From G963667075 sp963667075 (GTDB taxonomy: Bacteria; Pseudomonadota; Alphaproteobacteria; Micavibrionales; Micavibrionaceae), in NCBI GenBank assembly GCA_963667075.1, contig OY762938.1:1116001-1180000 (forward strand): a stretch of DNA of 64,000 bases, written 5' to 3'. The notes beneath the pieces are model-generated. The model was not told the origin of the DNA. It was given only the letters and a program-made list of their open reading frames with translations, and did no database searches. Within the stretch, counting starts at the first letter, position 1, and every line of letters starts with the position of its first letter. This document shows, in pieces, positions 42,373-50,786 of the stretch. Position numbers and translations under genes: made by a program.

Positions 42373-43528
42373 TTACCTGCTCCAGTATAAATTCTTCAAT
42401 TCGCTCGACCGCACTTCTTAAGCGCTCGGCATTGAAGATAATATATCCTGATGTAACATCATTTGCCATCCTATGATTTACCAGACGTTTAATAGCGTAG
42501 TGGCTAAGATCAAGACTTTCTGCAATTGTAATGAAAGTGCGGCGTAAGTCGTGACATGTAAAGTGTATGCCGCAGGTCTGGATAACGCGGTAGATCCCTT
42601 TTTTGGGTTCCACAAGATAGCCGTGCTTTCCAGGGCCAGGAAATACGAATTCATGGTTATGATATTGTTTGCGCCGTCTTTCCAGCACTTCTTCAATAAA
42701 GGCTCCCATGGGCAGTATTAATGGGTCCCCGTTCTTTGTTTTCTGAATAGTAAATGTCCGTTCTATGAAATCTATATCATTCCAACGAAGAGAAGAGGCC
42801 TCTCCCCTGCGTAATCCCGTAAAGAGCAGGAATGTTAGAAAGTCGCGCATGGTGTCACTTTCTAAAGCGTGCACGGCAGACCACCATGTTTTGAGCTGGT
42901 GAGCCTTTATATATGTGCGTCTACGTTTTTCTGGATACCATGCTTTGATTTTGGACAAGTACGAGACGGGGTTGACCTCACATATATCATATGTAGCGTG
43001 TGCGTAACTAAACATAGCCCGCAATATCCGCATAACCCCATTGGCTGTTGCTTCTCCGTTAACTTTTCCAAGTGTTGCATGCCTAGAGAGTACCATCTCT
43101 TTGTTAATGTCTATCATGCGTTTTCCAAGCCAGTCAGGTACATATTTGCCGAGGATGTAGGCGTAGCTTTTTTTTGTTTCTTCTTTGATACTTTTTCGTG
43201 TGAACTGATAGCTTTTTAAAACGTCTTGAAGCGTGATTACTTCTTTCTTTTCTTCTTCGGCCAGTTTGTTTGGGTTTATTCCCTGCGCCATTAGGTAAAG
43301 CTTGTCTCTGGCAATTCGTCTGGCTTCATCGGCAGTAAAGTGTCCGTGTCTTCCAATTGTGCAGCGTACGGTTTTGCCCTGTACGTCTTTTTGCGCAATA
43401 TAAGTCTTGGCTTTTACTCCAACAACGACATAAAAACCAGCTAACTCAGAATCACAATAAAGGGTTTGTCCTTTATCGGCATAAGAGAGGCCCTCGACGA
43501 GGGTCTTTGTAATTTTTGCTTTTGGCAT
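42365..43528 (-). CDS. Tyrosine integrase
   Basis: A 387-residue P4-type integrase. The N-terminal arm-binding domain reads AKTYIAQKDVQGKTVRCTIG and TADEARRIARDKL; a core-binding SAM-like domain follows; the catalytic residues are R in GLRRGEASSL, HxxR in CHDLRRTF, H in VNHRM and the nucleophile Y in SGYIIF. It very likely made the recombination at ATTTGTAAT in tRNA-Thr. Its place in the middle of the island, 10 kb from either end, is unusual because such integrases normally lie beside the tRNA. Confidence 0.93.
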   Translation of the reverse strand: MPKAKITKTLVEGLSYADKGQTLYCDSELAGFYVVVGVKAKTYIAQKDVQGKTVRCTIGRHGHFTADEARRIARDKLYLMAQGINPNKLAEEEKKEVITLQDVLKSYQFTRKSIKEETKKSYAYILGKYVPDWLGKRMIDINKEMVLSRHATLGKVNGEATANGVMRILRAMFSYAHATYDICEVNPVSYLSKIKAWYPEKRRRTYIKAHQLKTWWSAVHALESDTMRDFLTFLLFTGLRRGEASSLRWNDIDFIERTFTIQKTKNGDPLILPMGAFIEEVLERRRKQYHNHEFVFPGPGKHGYLVEPKKGIYRVIQTCGIHFTCHDLRRTFITIAESLDLSHYAIKRLVNHRMANDVTSGYIIFNAERLRSAVERIEEFILEQVNG

Positions 43529-43634
43529 ATCAATTTTCGCGTTTTTAAAAAGGTTCTAATAATGGAACCTATAACTCAAGGTTAACGCAAAAGACAACCA
43601 GAATTTTAAAAAAACCCAATTATTTCAGACAGAT

Positions 43635-43694
43635 ATACGGCTCTATACTACTCCGTATGGCTCGGTCTTATAGCGGGACCGTTTAATAGACGGT
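43635..43694. promoter_or_regulatory. Inverted repeats upstream of the integrase
   Basis: ATACGG (43635) with CCGTAT (43653), CGGTC (43663) with GACCG (43677), and ACCGT (43678) with ACGGT (43690) follow each other in the divergent gap before the integrase. They may be operators for an element repressor or arm sites. Confidence 0.4.
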
Positions 43695-43753
43695 TAAAGA
43701 CTGTAATCGGTCGTATTTTTACTTTAAGTAGTTTTTTTGCTATTGTCGTACGG

Positions 43754-44017
43754 ATGGCACAAGATAATCCATATGTAAGCTTAGTTGTAGAGAGCTATGT
43801 TCCGAAGGAAAGTTCGGGGCTGCACGGTTCTGTACATATTCGTCCAGTTGCTGGAGGCCCGTATCCAACTTCTTTGCATGTTGAGTGTTCAAAAAAACTG
43901 TCCAAAGATTATCCAGTGGGTACGAAATTTAGAATACGTGCAAAACTGACAGATCGCGAAGGAGGCGGAGAATATTTGTATAGCTATTACAGATGGAAGT
44001 ATGAAGTTTTGGGCTAA
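43754..44017 (+). CDS. Small hypothetical protein
   Basis: An 87-residue protein divergent from the integrase. The sequence (PYVSLVVESYVPKESSGLHG, then TKFRIRAKLTDREG, then RWKYEVLG) looks like a small beta barrel. No family that I can name. There is no clear ribosome site. It ends 11 bases before the convergent DUF6339-like gene. Confidence 0.45.
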   Translation: MAQDNPYVSLVVESYVPKESSGLHGSVHIRPVAGGPYPTSLHVECSKKLSKDYPVGTKFRIRAKLTDREGGGEYLYSYYRWKYEVLG

Positions 44018-44028
44018 ATATAAGAATG

Positions 44029-44781
44029 CTATCCAGTGTTTTTCCATCGATTAAATTCATCAGGAAGGATTTCTATGATGTTCTCGCTGTTCATTTCGAA
44101 TAAGTCGTAATTCATATAAAGCTGTTCTGTAACTGTGCTTACAAGCCTTCTGAAGGACCCGGGTTGTTTTTTGTTCGTAGCAATTCCACTTTTTAAAGAG
44201 CCTTTTTCTTCGTCATAGAAGAGGTTTTCACAGAGCTGAATCATTTTAGGATTGTTCAACATCTTTGATTTTTGACTTTGCTCGACAAAGTCTGAATGTC
44301 TGTAACAAGGTATAGAAAGAAATAATTTGGAAGAGTCATTATATTTTTGATACAGCAGGCAGGACATCCTTAATAGATGCCTGTAATAACGCATTCTTCC
44401 GTTATCAGGAATGTAACGATATTCACTACCAAGCAGAAACAGTCCTTCTTTTGGGGCAAGAAATTGATCAAAATACAGACAAGATAACCAAGCCCATAAG
44501 CCTGTATCAGTGTAAAACTGATCATAATCGATGAAGGAGCTAATGTATTTTCCGAGCTCAAATCGATTTGTAAATATCTTGTTTTTGTCGATTTCTTTTA
44601 AATCGACTTTTTCTGTAAGGCTCAGATCTTCGGCTAGGCTTTTAATTTCTACAACCTGACTCTCTGTTATGGGGGTTCCCTGACTGCCTTTATAATTATA
44701 TTTTTCTTTTTTCATGCTTTCCATGAGTCGGCTAAGGGTTTGAAGGCCTGTTTCATTAAACTTTAGAATCTCTGTACTCAT
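44029..44781 (-). CDS. DUF6339-like protein of the GHKL operon
   Basis: A 250-residue protein that reads LGKYISSFIDYDQFYTDTGLWAWLSCLYFDQF, a pattern I associate with DUF6339, followed by RYYRHLLRMSCLLYQKY and a C-terminal FRRLVSTVTEQL segment. No catalytic residues stand out. It overlaps the upstream 259-residue gene by four bases (ATGA). DUF6339 genes accompany restriction-like sets with cytosine methylase and GHKL ATPase, which agrees with the place here. Confidence 0.6.
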   Translation of the reverse strand: MSTEILKFNETGLQTLSRLMESMKKEKYNYKGSQGTPITESQVVEIKSLAEDLSLTEKVDLKEIDKNKIFTNRFELGKYISSFIDYDQFYTDTGLWAWLSCLYFDQFLAPKEGLFLLGSEYRYIPDNGRMRYYRHLLRMSCLLYQKYNDSSKLFLSIPCYRHSDFVEQSQKSKMLNNPKMIQLCENLFYDEEKGSLKSGIATNKKQPGSFRRLVSTVTEQLYMNYDLFEMNSENIIEILPDEFNRWKNTG

Positions 44782-45557
44782 GGTTTATTCTCCAGCATGT
44801 TGTTCAGAAGTGTTTTATTGTTTCTCCATTTTTTGTTGCAAAAGGCTTCGTAGGCCTCATCAGCCCAGGAAAGCCAATTTGTAGAAAGAGTTTCACCGTC
44901 GAAAAAAGGATCTTCTGGAAGAGGGAGATCTAGAGTGCTCATGCAGAAGTGTATGAGTTTATAGGCAAAAGTATCTTTCTCCAGATCTTCAAGCCTTGTT
45001 CTGCTTAAGATGCCTAGAAGACATTCTTTCAAAGCAGTTGGTAAATATAATGCTTGCAGTTGTGGGTTCTTCCAGTCACCTCCGTATATTTCTGCAAGTT
45101 CAGAATTAATAAGAAGTTCGGGATTTGCTGGGTCTAACCATTCAATTTGCCAAGGAGCGTCTCCAATGTGATTTACAGGAGTTGGTTCAAAAAAGCCTTC
45201 TCGTTTTAATTTGTTGCTTTTGGCTTTTGCACGAGTGTACGGGGTGCTTGCAAGGACAAGGCCGCACTCTTCCAGATTTGTGGCTATTAATTTAATTCTG
45301 AATTGTGGCGATGCATTTTTTTCAAATCCTCCAAAGTCAATTTCTTGTTCTTCACAAACTTTTAGATCGTGCCTTTCTAGGTTGTTTGCAGATTCTCCAT
45401 CAATAACGATTTTATGGCTTTTTTCATTCTTAATCTTTTGGAGGTTTAGCTTAACTTTTACACGAATAAAGCCATTGTCAGCTTCAATGATCTCTATGCC
45501 AGCGTCTTTGACATCAATGCGCCTTCTTCCAGTGTAGTTATAATTAGCTACTGGCAT
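44778..45557 (-). CDS. Hypothetical protein of the GHKL operon
   Basis: A 259-residue protein. The first 110 residues form a strand-rich domain (GFIRVKVKLNLQKIKNEKSHK), the middle holds PWQIEWLDPANPELLIN, and the C-terminus is helical (LPTALKECLLGILSRTRLEDL). It overlaps the GHKL ATPase by 14 bases and the next gene by four, so the three are made together, probably as a complex. No nuclease signature that I can see. Family unknown. Confidence 0.6.
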   Translation of the reverse strand: MPVANYNYTGRRRIDVKDAGIEIIEADNGFIRVKVKLNLQKIKNEKSHKIVIDGESANNLERHDLKVCEEQEIDFGGFEKNASPQFRIKLIATNLEECGLVLASTPYTRAKAKSNKLKREGFFEPTPVNHIGDAPWQIEWLDPANPELLINSELAEIYGGDWKNPQLQALYLPTALKECLLGILSRTRLEDLEKDTFAYKLIHFCMSTLDLPLPEDPFFDGETLSTNWLSWADEAYEAFCNKKWRNNKTLLNNMLENKP

Positions 45558-47490
45558 TTTGGGCCTCCTTTACTTTGTTAATTTCAAAGTGTACATCTCT
45601 GTTGGTATCAAAGCCTTTCATGCCAATTGAAAAATCTGGAGAAATAACACGAAAGACTAATTCATTATCCTTTGTTTCCAAGGGCTCTATGCCTTCAAGA
45701 GCAATATCAATAGTGCTTTTAAATGAGAAATCTGCAGGATTGTATTCTTTAAACCATTTTGCTTTGGAGGAAGCAGGCATTACATGCGCGGCTCTAATAC
45801 GCCCATGTATTCCTTCATCAGGGTGTTTATGGAGCTTGTCTTTTAGTGCCTGAGTTCCTGAAAATCTAATGCCACCCTGATCAATTCTATGGCTGCTAAA
45901 TAAGGGCTGACTTTTTTCTGGAGGGTCTTCGAGGGTCGGAGTCTTCTTCTTGCCTTTTTTACTGTTTGAGCCTTTGTTATCATTGCTTGGCCCTTCGTTT
46001 GAGGGAGTCTCGATATAAAAAATATCTTCAGCAAAGTTTACAATCTTTTCGTTTTCATTAACATCTGAAAGAATGTTTAGAATAGAGGATGCGGCTCTCT
46101 GAACGGTTGTTTTTATCCATGCTTCTGTTTGTGAATAACGTCCCTTGCTTCTTGTTGCTGCGGAGCCTTTCCATTCGCAGTGCCCCGGGTCCTCTGTATG
46201 TTTTAGGTATTCTGAAAGTTCATTAGCTGAGGCGTTATCTATATCTACGATTAAGGCTGTATAGGAACAGGGCGAGGAGCATTTTTCTTTGTTGATAAGG
46301 ACATTCCCTCTGAAGGCGCTGTAGTATTTGGATTTGCATCCTTCGTTTAATGCGTAAATAGATAAATGCCCCGATTTTTGTTGGCTCTTATTTTTAATTT
46401 GTATTGGAAAGGTGATATGTATAGGTACGACTTTTCCTGACTGGAAGTCTCTTTTCATATCGTTGAGGTTTTCTTCGGAGAACATTTCTGATGCGAGCTT
46501 TCTTTGTTCTCTGTTTGGATTGGATGTGTTGTGAAAGTACCTTGAGTTCTTATGGTTTTCTGCAATTGCTTTGGACACCTTTATAAGGGTTAAGAGCTCT
46601 TGTCTTTGTTTTTCTTCTTTAAAAAATTCAGCCACTAAATTTTCAATGTTTTCTGAATGTATTTTGCAACTGTTAGGGTTTATCTGGTCGTCAATCTCTA
46701 CGCTCAGGTTGGATTTTATAATAGGCAAGAAGTAGTTTCTGATAACTTCTTTTATTGTTTCTGCAGCGGTGAAATCATCGTTTATTTCAGGAATAAAAAT
46801 AGATAATCCGTTTTCGTTGTTTCTTTTTATTCCTGCGTGCTTTTTGAATTTACCAATTACATCAGGGTTGTTTTCTAATGTTTGAGGAAGCAGTTCTTGG
46901 CGCGTATCACATGAAGTTATATGGCCAAAGCGTGCATAGCCAAGGTATTGGCATGAGTTAACTTCATGCGGAGGGAGATCACAAAAGCCAATAAGTGCGT
47001 GGCTAGGTGAGTCGCTCCTGACTGTAAGGGCAAGAAAGGATTTAAGTGTAGAGGCATTTGATAGCGTGCTTTTACCTACGCCATGGCTACCACCACTTCC
47101 TTGTTTTTTTAGGCCTTCTCCTTCTTGCCACCAAAAGCTATAAAAGCTTGACCTTTCTTCAGGGGAACAAAATTTACTTAAATCCCCCTGTAATCCGTTT
47201 GTGTTAAAATCTTCAATTGTCACGAACGAAACGTTTTTTGGAAACTTTCCATTATAGCCTGTTATTTTTAGGTGTTCTTCAAGAGGGTCATATATTTCAG
47301 GAAATGAAGAGCGTTCGGCTCTTCCAAAAGTGAAAACAACTTTTACGGGACTGCCATTGTTGTCGCTGGCATCAAGTGAGTTTTGAATAGATTCGCGAAC
47401 AACGGCTTCACATTTTTTACTACTGAAGAACTCTGCTAACTTTGAAGTCTTAATAGTATCGTCAAAACCTGTTTCCTTAAAATGCCACAT
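45544..47490 (-). CDS. GHKL ATPase (MutL/MORC-like) of a restriction system
   Basis: A 648-residue protein with the GHKL ATP-binding motifs: N-box VVRESIQNSLDAS, G1 TIEDFNTNG and G2 GSGGSHGVGKSTLSNAS. An AlaLPHEVN and LSIFIPE region follows, with a C-terminal beta domain. MutL-like GHKL ATPases are known partners of C5-methylase and Vsr in restriction-like operons. AGGAGG lies in front of the ATG. The lysine-rich linker SKKGKKK separates the ATPase from the tail. The cognate Z1 ATPase of related loci is not present here. Confidence 0.8.
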   Translation of the reverse strand: MWHFKETGFDDTIKTSKLAEFFSSKKCEAVVRESIQNSLDASDNNGSPVKVVFTFGRAERSSFPEIYDPLEEHLKITGYNGKFPKNVSFVTIEDFNTNGLQGDLSKFCSPEERSSFYSFWWQEGEGLKKQGSGGSHGVGKSTLSNASTLKSFLALTVRSDSPSHALIGFCDLPPHEVNSCQYLGYARFGHITSCDTRQELLPQTLENNPDVIGKFKKHAGIKRNNENGLSIFIPEINDDFTAAETIKEVIRNYFLPIIKSNLSVEIDDQINPNSCKIHSENIENLVAEFFKEEKQRQELLTLIKVSKAIAENHKNSRYFHNTSNPNREQRKLASEMFSEENLNDMKRDFQSGKVVPIHITFPIQIKNKSQQKSGHLSIYALNEGCKSKYYSAFRGNVLINKEKCSSPCSYTALIVDIDNASANELSEYLKHTEDPGHCEWKGSAATRSKGRYSQTEAWIKTTVQRAASSILNILSDVNENEKIVNFAEDIFYIETPSNEGPSNDNKGSNSKKGKKKTPTLEDPPEKSQPLFSSHRIDQGGIRFSGTQALKDKLHKHPDEGIHGRIRAAHVMPASSKAKWFKEYNPADFSFKSTIDIALEGIEPLETKDNELVFRVISPDFSIGMKGFDTNRDVHFEINKVKEAQNASS

Positions 47491-47501
47491 TAAAAAGCCT
47501 C

Positions 47502-47720
47502 CTATAGTTTAAATTTTTTTCCGTCAGAGCCTGTATCTTCAAATCGTTTCTTCATTTGACGAATGCCTTTGTCAATTACCTGGAACATTTTCCGATAATC
47601 TTCTTCTGTGTATTCATAATTCGATTTGTTTCCTAGATTACCCACAAGCTCTAGTTGTTTCAAGATGTTATTTACTCGCTTTTCTGCAAGTTCTACAAAT
47701 TTCTCACGTTTGTCACGCAT
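47502..47720 (-). CDS. Small conserved protein before the GHKL ATPase
   Basis: 72 residues from the ATG at 47720, with AGGAAG in front; the frame goes on to 47789 without support. The sequence MRDKREKFVELAEKRVNN, then LGNKSNYEYTEEDYRKMF belongs to a widespread small family (helical, often beside restriction or GHKL genes) that I know only as hypothetical. The next gene is 11 bases on. It may pair with the ATPase. Confidence 0.6.
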   Translation of the reverse strand: MRDKREKFVELAEKRVNNILKQLELVGNLGNKSNYEYTEEDYRKMFQVIDKGIRQMKKRFEDTGSDGKKFKL

Positions 47721-48014
47721 ATTTTTCTTCCTAAATATAGATATATCTAATGTACAAACACATATCTCATATAATTCCGATAAATGCAATACATTTTATA
47801 AATATATAAGAAATGTAGGGCTCATTTTAATTTTGAAGGTAAGTGGCCTAGTGAGAAACTCCATACAAATGAAGGGTTTAGTTTTATTTTGCTACTGTTC
47901 AGGCTAGAGCGCTTTGTGCTTTTGTCTTTTAGAAAGCAAGTTGTGCTATTCGATGTTAAGGGCCGATAAAATTTGAGAAGTAACCTTATCAATCTCTTCT
48001 TTGATTTCATGTTC

Positions 48015-48353
48015 TCAGAATCTGAGGACGTTCCATCCTTCCCTAGATAGAAGCTTGTTTACTTTTTTATCGCGTTTTACATTTCCTGAAATCTTATTCT
48101 CCCAGAACTCTGATCGGGTAGCTGGCTTTTTGAAGTGTTTAGGACATTTATGCCAGAAGCAGCCATCGATGAAGATTGCTAGTTTTGCAGATGGAAAAAC
48201 TATATCTGGTTTCCCGGGTAATTTGCTTTTGCATCTGTATCGCAGGCCTTTCGACCAGAGTAATTTCCGCAGTTTTATTTCAGGCTTTGTGTCTTTGTTT
48301 TTGATAGCAGACATGTTTCTGCTTCTTTGTTCAGGGGTATGAACATCTACCAT
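48015..48353 (-). CDS. vsr: Vsr-type endonuclease, C-terminus lost to a TGA codon
   Basis: Vsr nicks beside T:G mismatches that arise from 5-methylcytosine deamination. The 112 residues show the family core: TPEQRSRNMSAIK, PEIKLRKLLW, LPGKPDIVFPSAKLAIFIDGCFWH (active-site aspartate and histidines) and KRDKKVNKLLSREGWNVLRF. The stop TGA stands where the family has Trp of RFWEHE; the frame goes on without break to 47946 with EHEIKEEIDKVTSQILSALN, so 23 residues are cut off by one TGG to TGA change. The catalytic part remains. The start shares one base with the methylase stop. Confidence 0.85.
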   Translation of the reverse strand: MVDVHTPEQRSRNMSAIKNKDTKPEIKLRKLLWSKGLRYRCKSKLPGKPDIVFPSAKLAIFIDGCFWHKCPKHFKKPATRSEFWENKISGNVKRDKKVNKLLSREGWNVLRF

Positions 48354-50176
48354 TATGCTGCTTTTTCTTTCCTTCTTTTTGAAGCATTGGTTTTGATCTT
48401 ATCCACTTCATGGCACTGTCGAATTACATCTGAAACAATATAAGCCATCTTGTTTGCGAGAAGTGGCGGAACAGCGTTGCCGACCTGGTGATATTGTTGA
48501 GTCCTGTTGCCTTCAAAAAAATAGTTGTCCGGAAACGTTTGAAGTCGTGCAGCTTCTCTTACAGTCAGGCTTCTGCACTGAGATGGGTCGTAGTGAATGT
48601 AATAATGCCCGTCTTTTGATATATGACAGGTAACAGTGGTTGCTGGTTCTAAAGCATTCTGTACTCTAAAGCGGTCTCTGAAATGAATCGTCTTCTTTTT
48701 TCCCTGTTCTTTGCTTTGACTGAGTGGGTTTTTAACATTCTTGTGATCAGGTAAAAGCCATTCAGGAAACTCATCTACTTTTGGGCAATAACCTTTGGAT
48801 TTTGTGTGTGCAGACACGAACAGGTAGCGCCATAAATCTGATTCCATGTGCCCACGTGTTTCGTGTAATGAAACGCCGCCCATCTTTGGGTCGTGTATCC
48901 AGTTGTGATAGTTTCCCTTGCCTTTTTTCAGGGATTTTTTGATGAAGCGTCCGCCCCTGCTGTTATGTTGTTCCAAGGCTTTAATAGAAGTGTTTATCTC
49001 TTTTGCTACAGCTTTATCTTGTAGACTTGATAGAGTGTCTGAGGAATATCCTTTGTGAACAGTCTCTGTCCAATTTTCAGAAGAGTCGGCGCCTTTTGAT
49101 AAACCGCTTCGCAGTTTTGGGAGTTCGTCCAGAGCATCTTTAACTGTTGTTGGGTTGTCCTCTTTTTTTAGAAGCTTTGGCTGAATGTCATAATCTTCAA
49201 GTACCCCTAAAATAATGACCCGGTGGCGTTTTTGCGGAATACCATAGTCCTCAGAACGAATGATATAATCTCTGGGCTCTAGTCCCCTGTCACAATCTAA
49301 CAGTGTTTTATCACTATTTTTTGTTTCTGTATTTTTTACAAATGAGAAAAGCTTATAACGAGCAGGTTCTTCAGGCTGCAATTTTTGGAGAGTTTCATCC
49401 TTGCTCATATCTCTGTCAGTTTTTATAGCCTTCCAAGGGTCCTGGAGGTCTTGTAGAATCTGCTCGAAGACAGGGCTTTCATTATTTCTGCCTGTTTTTG
49501 AAGACAGAATACCCTTCACATTTTCCATTACAAATACAGTGGGTTTATGGACGGCTACAATTTTAAGGTATTCTTTATACAGGGTATGTCTTTGGTCATC
49601 ATAGAAACGGTTTATTTTTTCTTCTATAAACTTCTCTAATTTTTTACCTTTTAGCTGATCACCAGAGGTTCCTGCTCCTGTCATTCTGGCTCTGCCAACT
49701 AGCGAATATGCCTGGCAGGGGGGACCGCCTAACAGAACCCAATGCGGATTATTTTTGCCCAGGGCTTTGCTAATTCGCCCATGAAGAATTTCAGGATCAA
49801 TATTTCCCAGCTCAGTTTGCCATGTCTTTTTTTTGGCTTTATTTGTTTCGTCTGGATATTGCTCAAACAACGCCTCTTTAGAAAAGTCAGGATCTCTTAT
49901 GTATTGGTAGTACTCGTTAGGGAATCCATTGTTGCCAAAACAGTGCAAAAAGTTCCGCAGCAATAAGGTTTGCGAAGCTATGCTGTCTTTCTCTATTGAT
50001 AGCATAGTTTCAAAGCTGAAGGGGGCGTCTATAGAGCTGAATCCTTCACTCAGGCCGCCCGGACCTGCAAAGATGTCAATTGTTGGTATTCTCATATTTC
50101 GAACTATAGCCCCATCTATTTCATAATATAAGGGGGTATTTAATAAAACGGAGGTTTTTTTTTTAGTAAGTGTCAC
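48353..50176 (-). CDS. DNA (cytosine-5)-methyltransferase
   Basis: A 607-residue Dcm-type methylase with ordered motifs: I DIFAGPGGLSEGF, IV GGPPCQAYS (catalytic Cys), VI MENVKGI, VIII YGIPQKRHRVIILG, then a long target recognition region and IX/X LTVREAARLQTFP with YHQVGNAVPP. It makes 5-methylcytosine and should protect DNA from the operon's restriction part. The ATG at 50176 overlaps the HTH stop; an ATG at 50095 (MRIPTIDIFAG) is another possible start. Confidence 0.93.
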   Translation of the reverse strand: MTLTKKKTSVLLNTPLYYEIDGAIVRNMRIPTIDIFAGPGGLSEGFSSIDAPFSFETMLSIEKDSIASQTLLLRNFLHCFGNNGFPNEYYQYIRDPDFSKEALFEQYPDETNKAKKKTWQTELGNIDPEILHGRISKALGKNNPHWVLLGGPPCQAYSLVGRARMTGAGTSGDQLKGKKLEKFIEEKINRFYDDQRHTLYKEYLKIVAVHKPTVFVMENVKGILSSKTGRNNESPVFEQILQDLQDPWKAIKTDRDMSKDETLQKLQPEEPARYKLFSFVKNTETKNSDKTLLDCDRGLEPRDYIIRSEDYGIPQKRHRVIILGVLEDYDIQPKLLKKEDNPTTVKDALDELPKLRSGLSKGADSSENWTETVHKGYSSDTLSSLQDKAVAKEINTSIKALEQHNSRGGRFIKKSLKKGKGNYHNWIHDPKMGGVSLHETRGHMESDLWRYLFVSAHTKSKGYCPKVDEFPEWLLPDHKNVKNPLSQSKEQGKKKTIHFRDRFRVQNALEPATTVTCHISKDGHYYIHYDPSQCRSLTVREAARLQTFPDNYFFEGNRTQQYHQVGNAVPPLLANKMAYIVSDVIRQCHEVDKIKTNASKRRKEKAA

Positions 50177-50535
50177 TCTTTAGGAAGAGCATCAAACCAT
50201 GCGTGAATGTCTTTTACAGCTATTAGGGTTTTACGCCCTGATTTCTTAACGGGGAGTCTGCCTGCGTTAATTTCATTGTATAGAGCGGTGTGCCCCATAC
50301 CCATGGCTTTACATGCATCCTTTACACGCACGTACAGACGGCCCTCTAATATAGGAGTTTCTTCTGGTGGGGGCATTTTAGGCCTCGTTGGCCTGTTCTG
50401 CATTCTTTCTTCCCGGCGTTTAGCTTCACGCTTTAGGTCACGGCTTAATATGTCCCACATCATTGCTTCTTCACGTACATTGCGTGCTCGTCTTTCAGCA
50501 AGTTCAGCAAGGTTCTTCAGAAAATATTCTTCCAT
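50173..50535 (-). CDS. HTH excisionase/AlpA-type regulator
   Basis: A 120-residue protein. The first half is a charged helix (ERRARNVREEAMMWDILSRDL), the second an HTH_17 domain: LYVRVKDACKAMGMGHTALYNEINAGRLP, then GRKTLIAVKDIHAWFDAL. Start at the ATG at 50535 after GGAG. It overlaps the methylase by four bases, so it may regulate that operon, like a controller protein, rather than act in excision. Confidence 0.75.
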   Translation of the reverse strand: MEEYFLKNLAELAERRARNVREEAMMWDILSRDLKREAKRREERMQNRPTRPKMPPPEETPILEGRLYVRVKDACKAMGMGHTALYNEINAGRLPVKKSGRKTLIAVKDIHAWFDALPKE

Positions 50536-50648
50536 AACAGTCTCCAATAAGAATCGCTTTTAATTAGCTAAAAGCAAAATCATGAATGGTGGAAGTTTCT
50601 TAAAACCGCAGGATTCGAACCGAAGGGGTTAAGTGTTTGGTAGTGCAA

Positions 50649-50680
50649 AATAATAAAAATGGGGGTAAAAATGTACCCCC
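50649..50680 (-). terminator. Terminator behind the KAP gene
   Basis: On the minus strand GGGGGTA-cattttt-TACCCCC is followed by ATTTTTATTATTTT. Seven base pairs and a good T-tract. It ends the KAP transcript. Confidence 0.75.
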
Positions 50681-50786
50681 ATGTTATCTGAATATCCTAG
50701 CTTCTGGGTTTTCTATCGATTTTATATCGGTCTTCTATAGGAAAGGCATGATGAATAATATCATCAAAAAACGCCTATACCGCCAA

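Noticed and set aside
50603..50640. T-arm-like sequence (GGTTCGAATCCTGCGG on the minus strand)
   Set aside because: No matching acceptor or D-arm is found around it and the T-stem does not pair, so it is not a tRNA; at most a relic.
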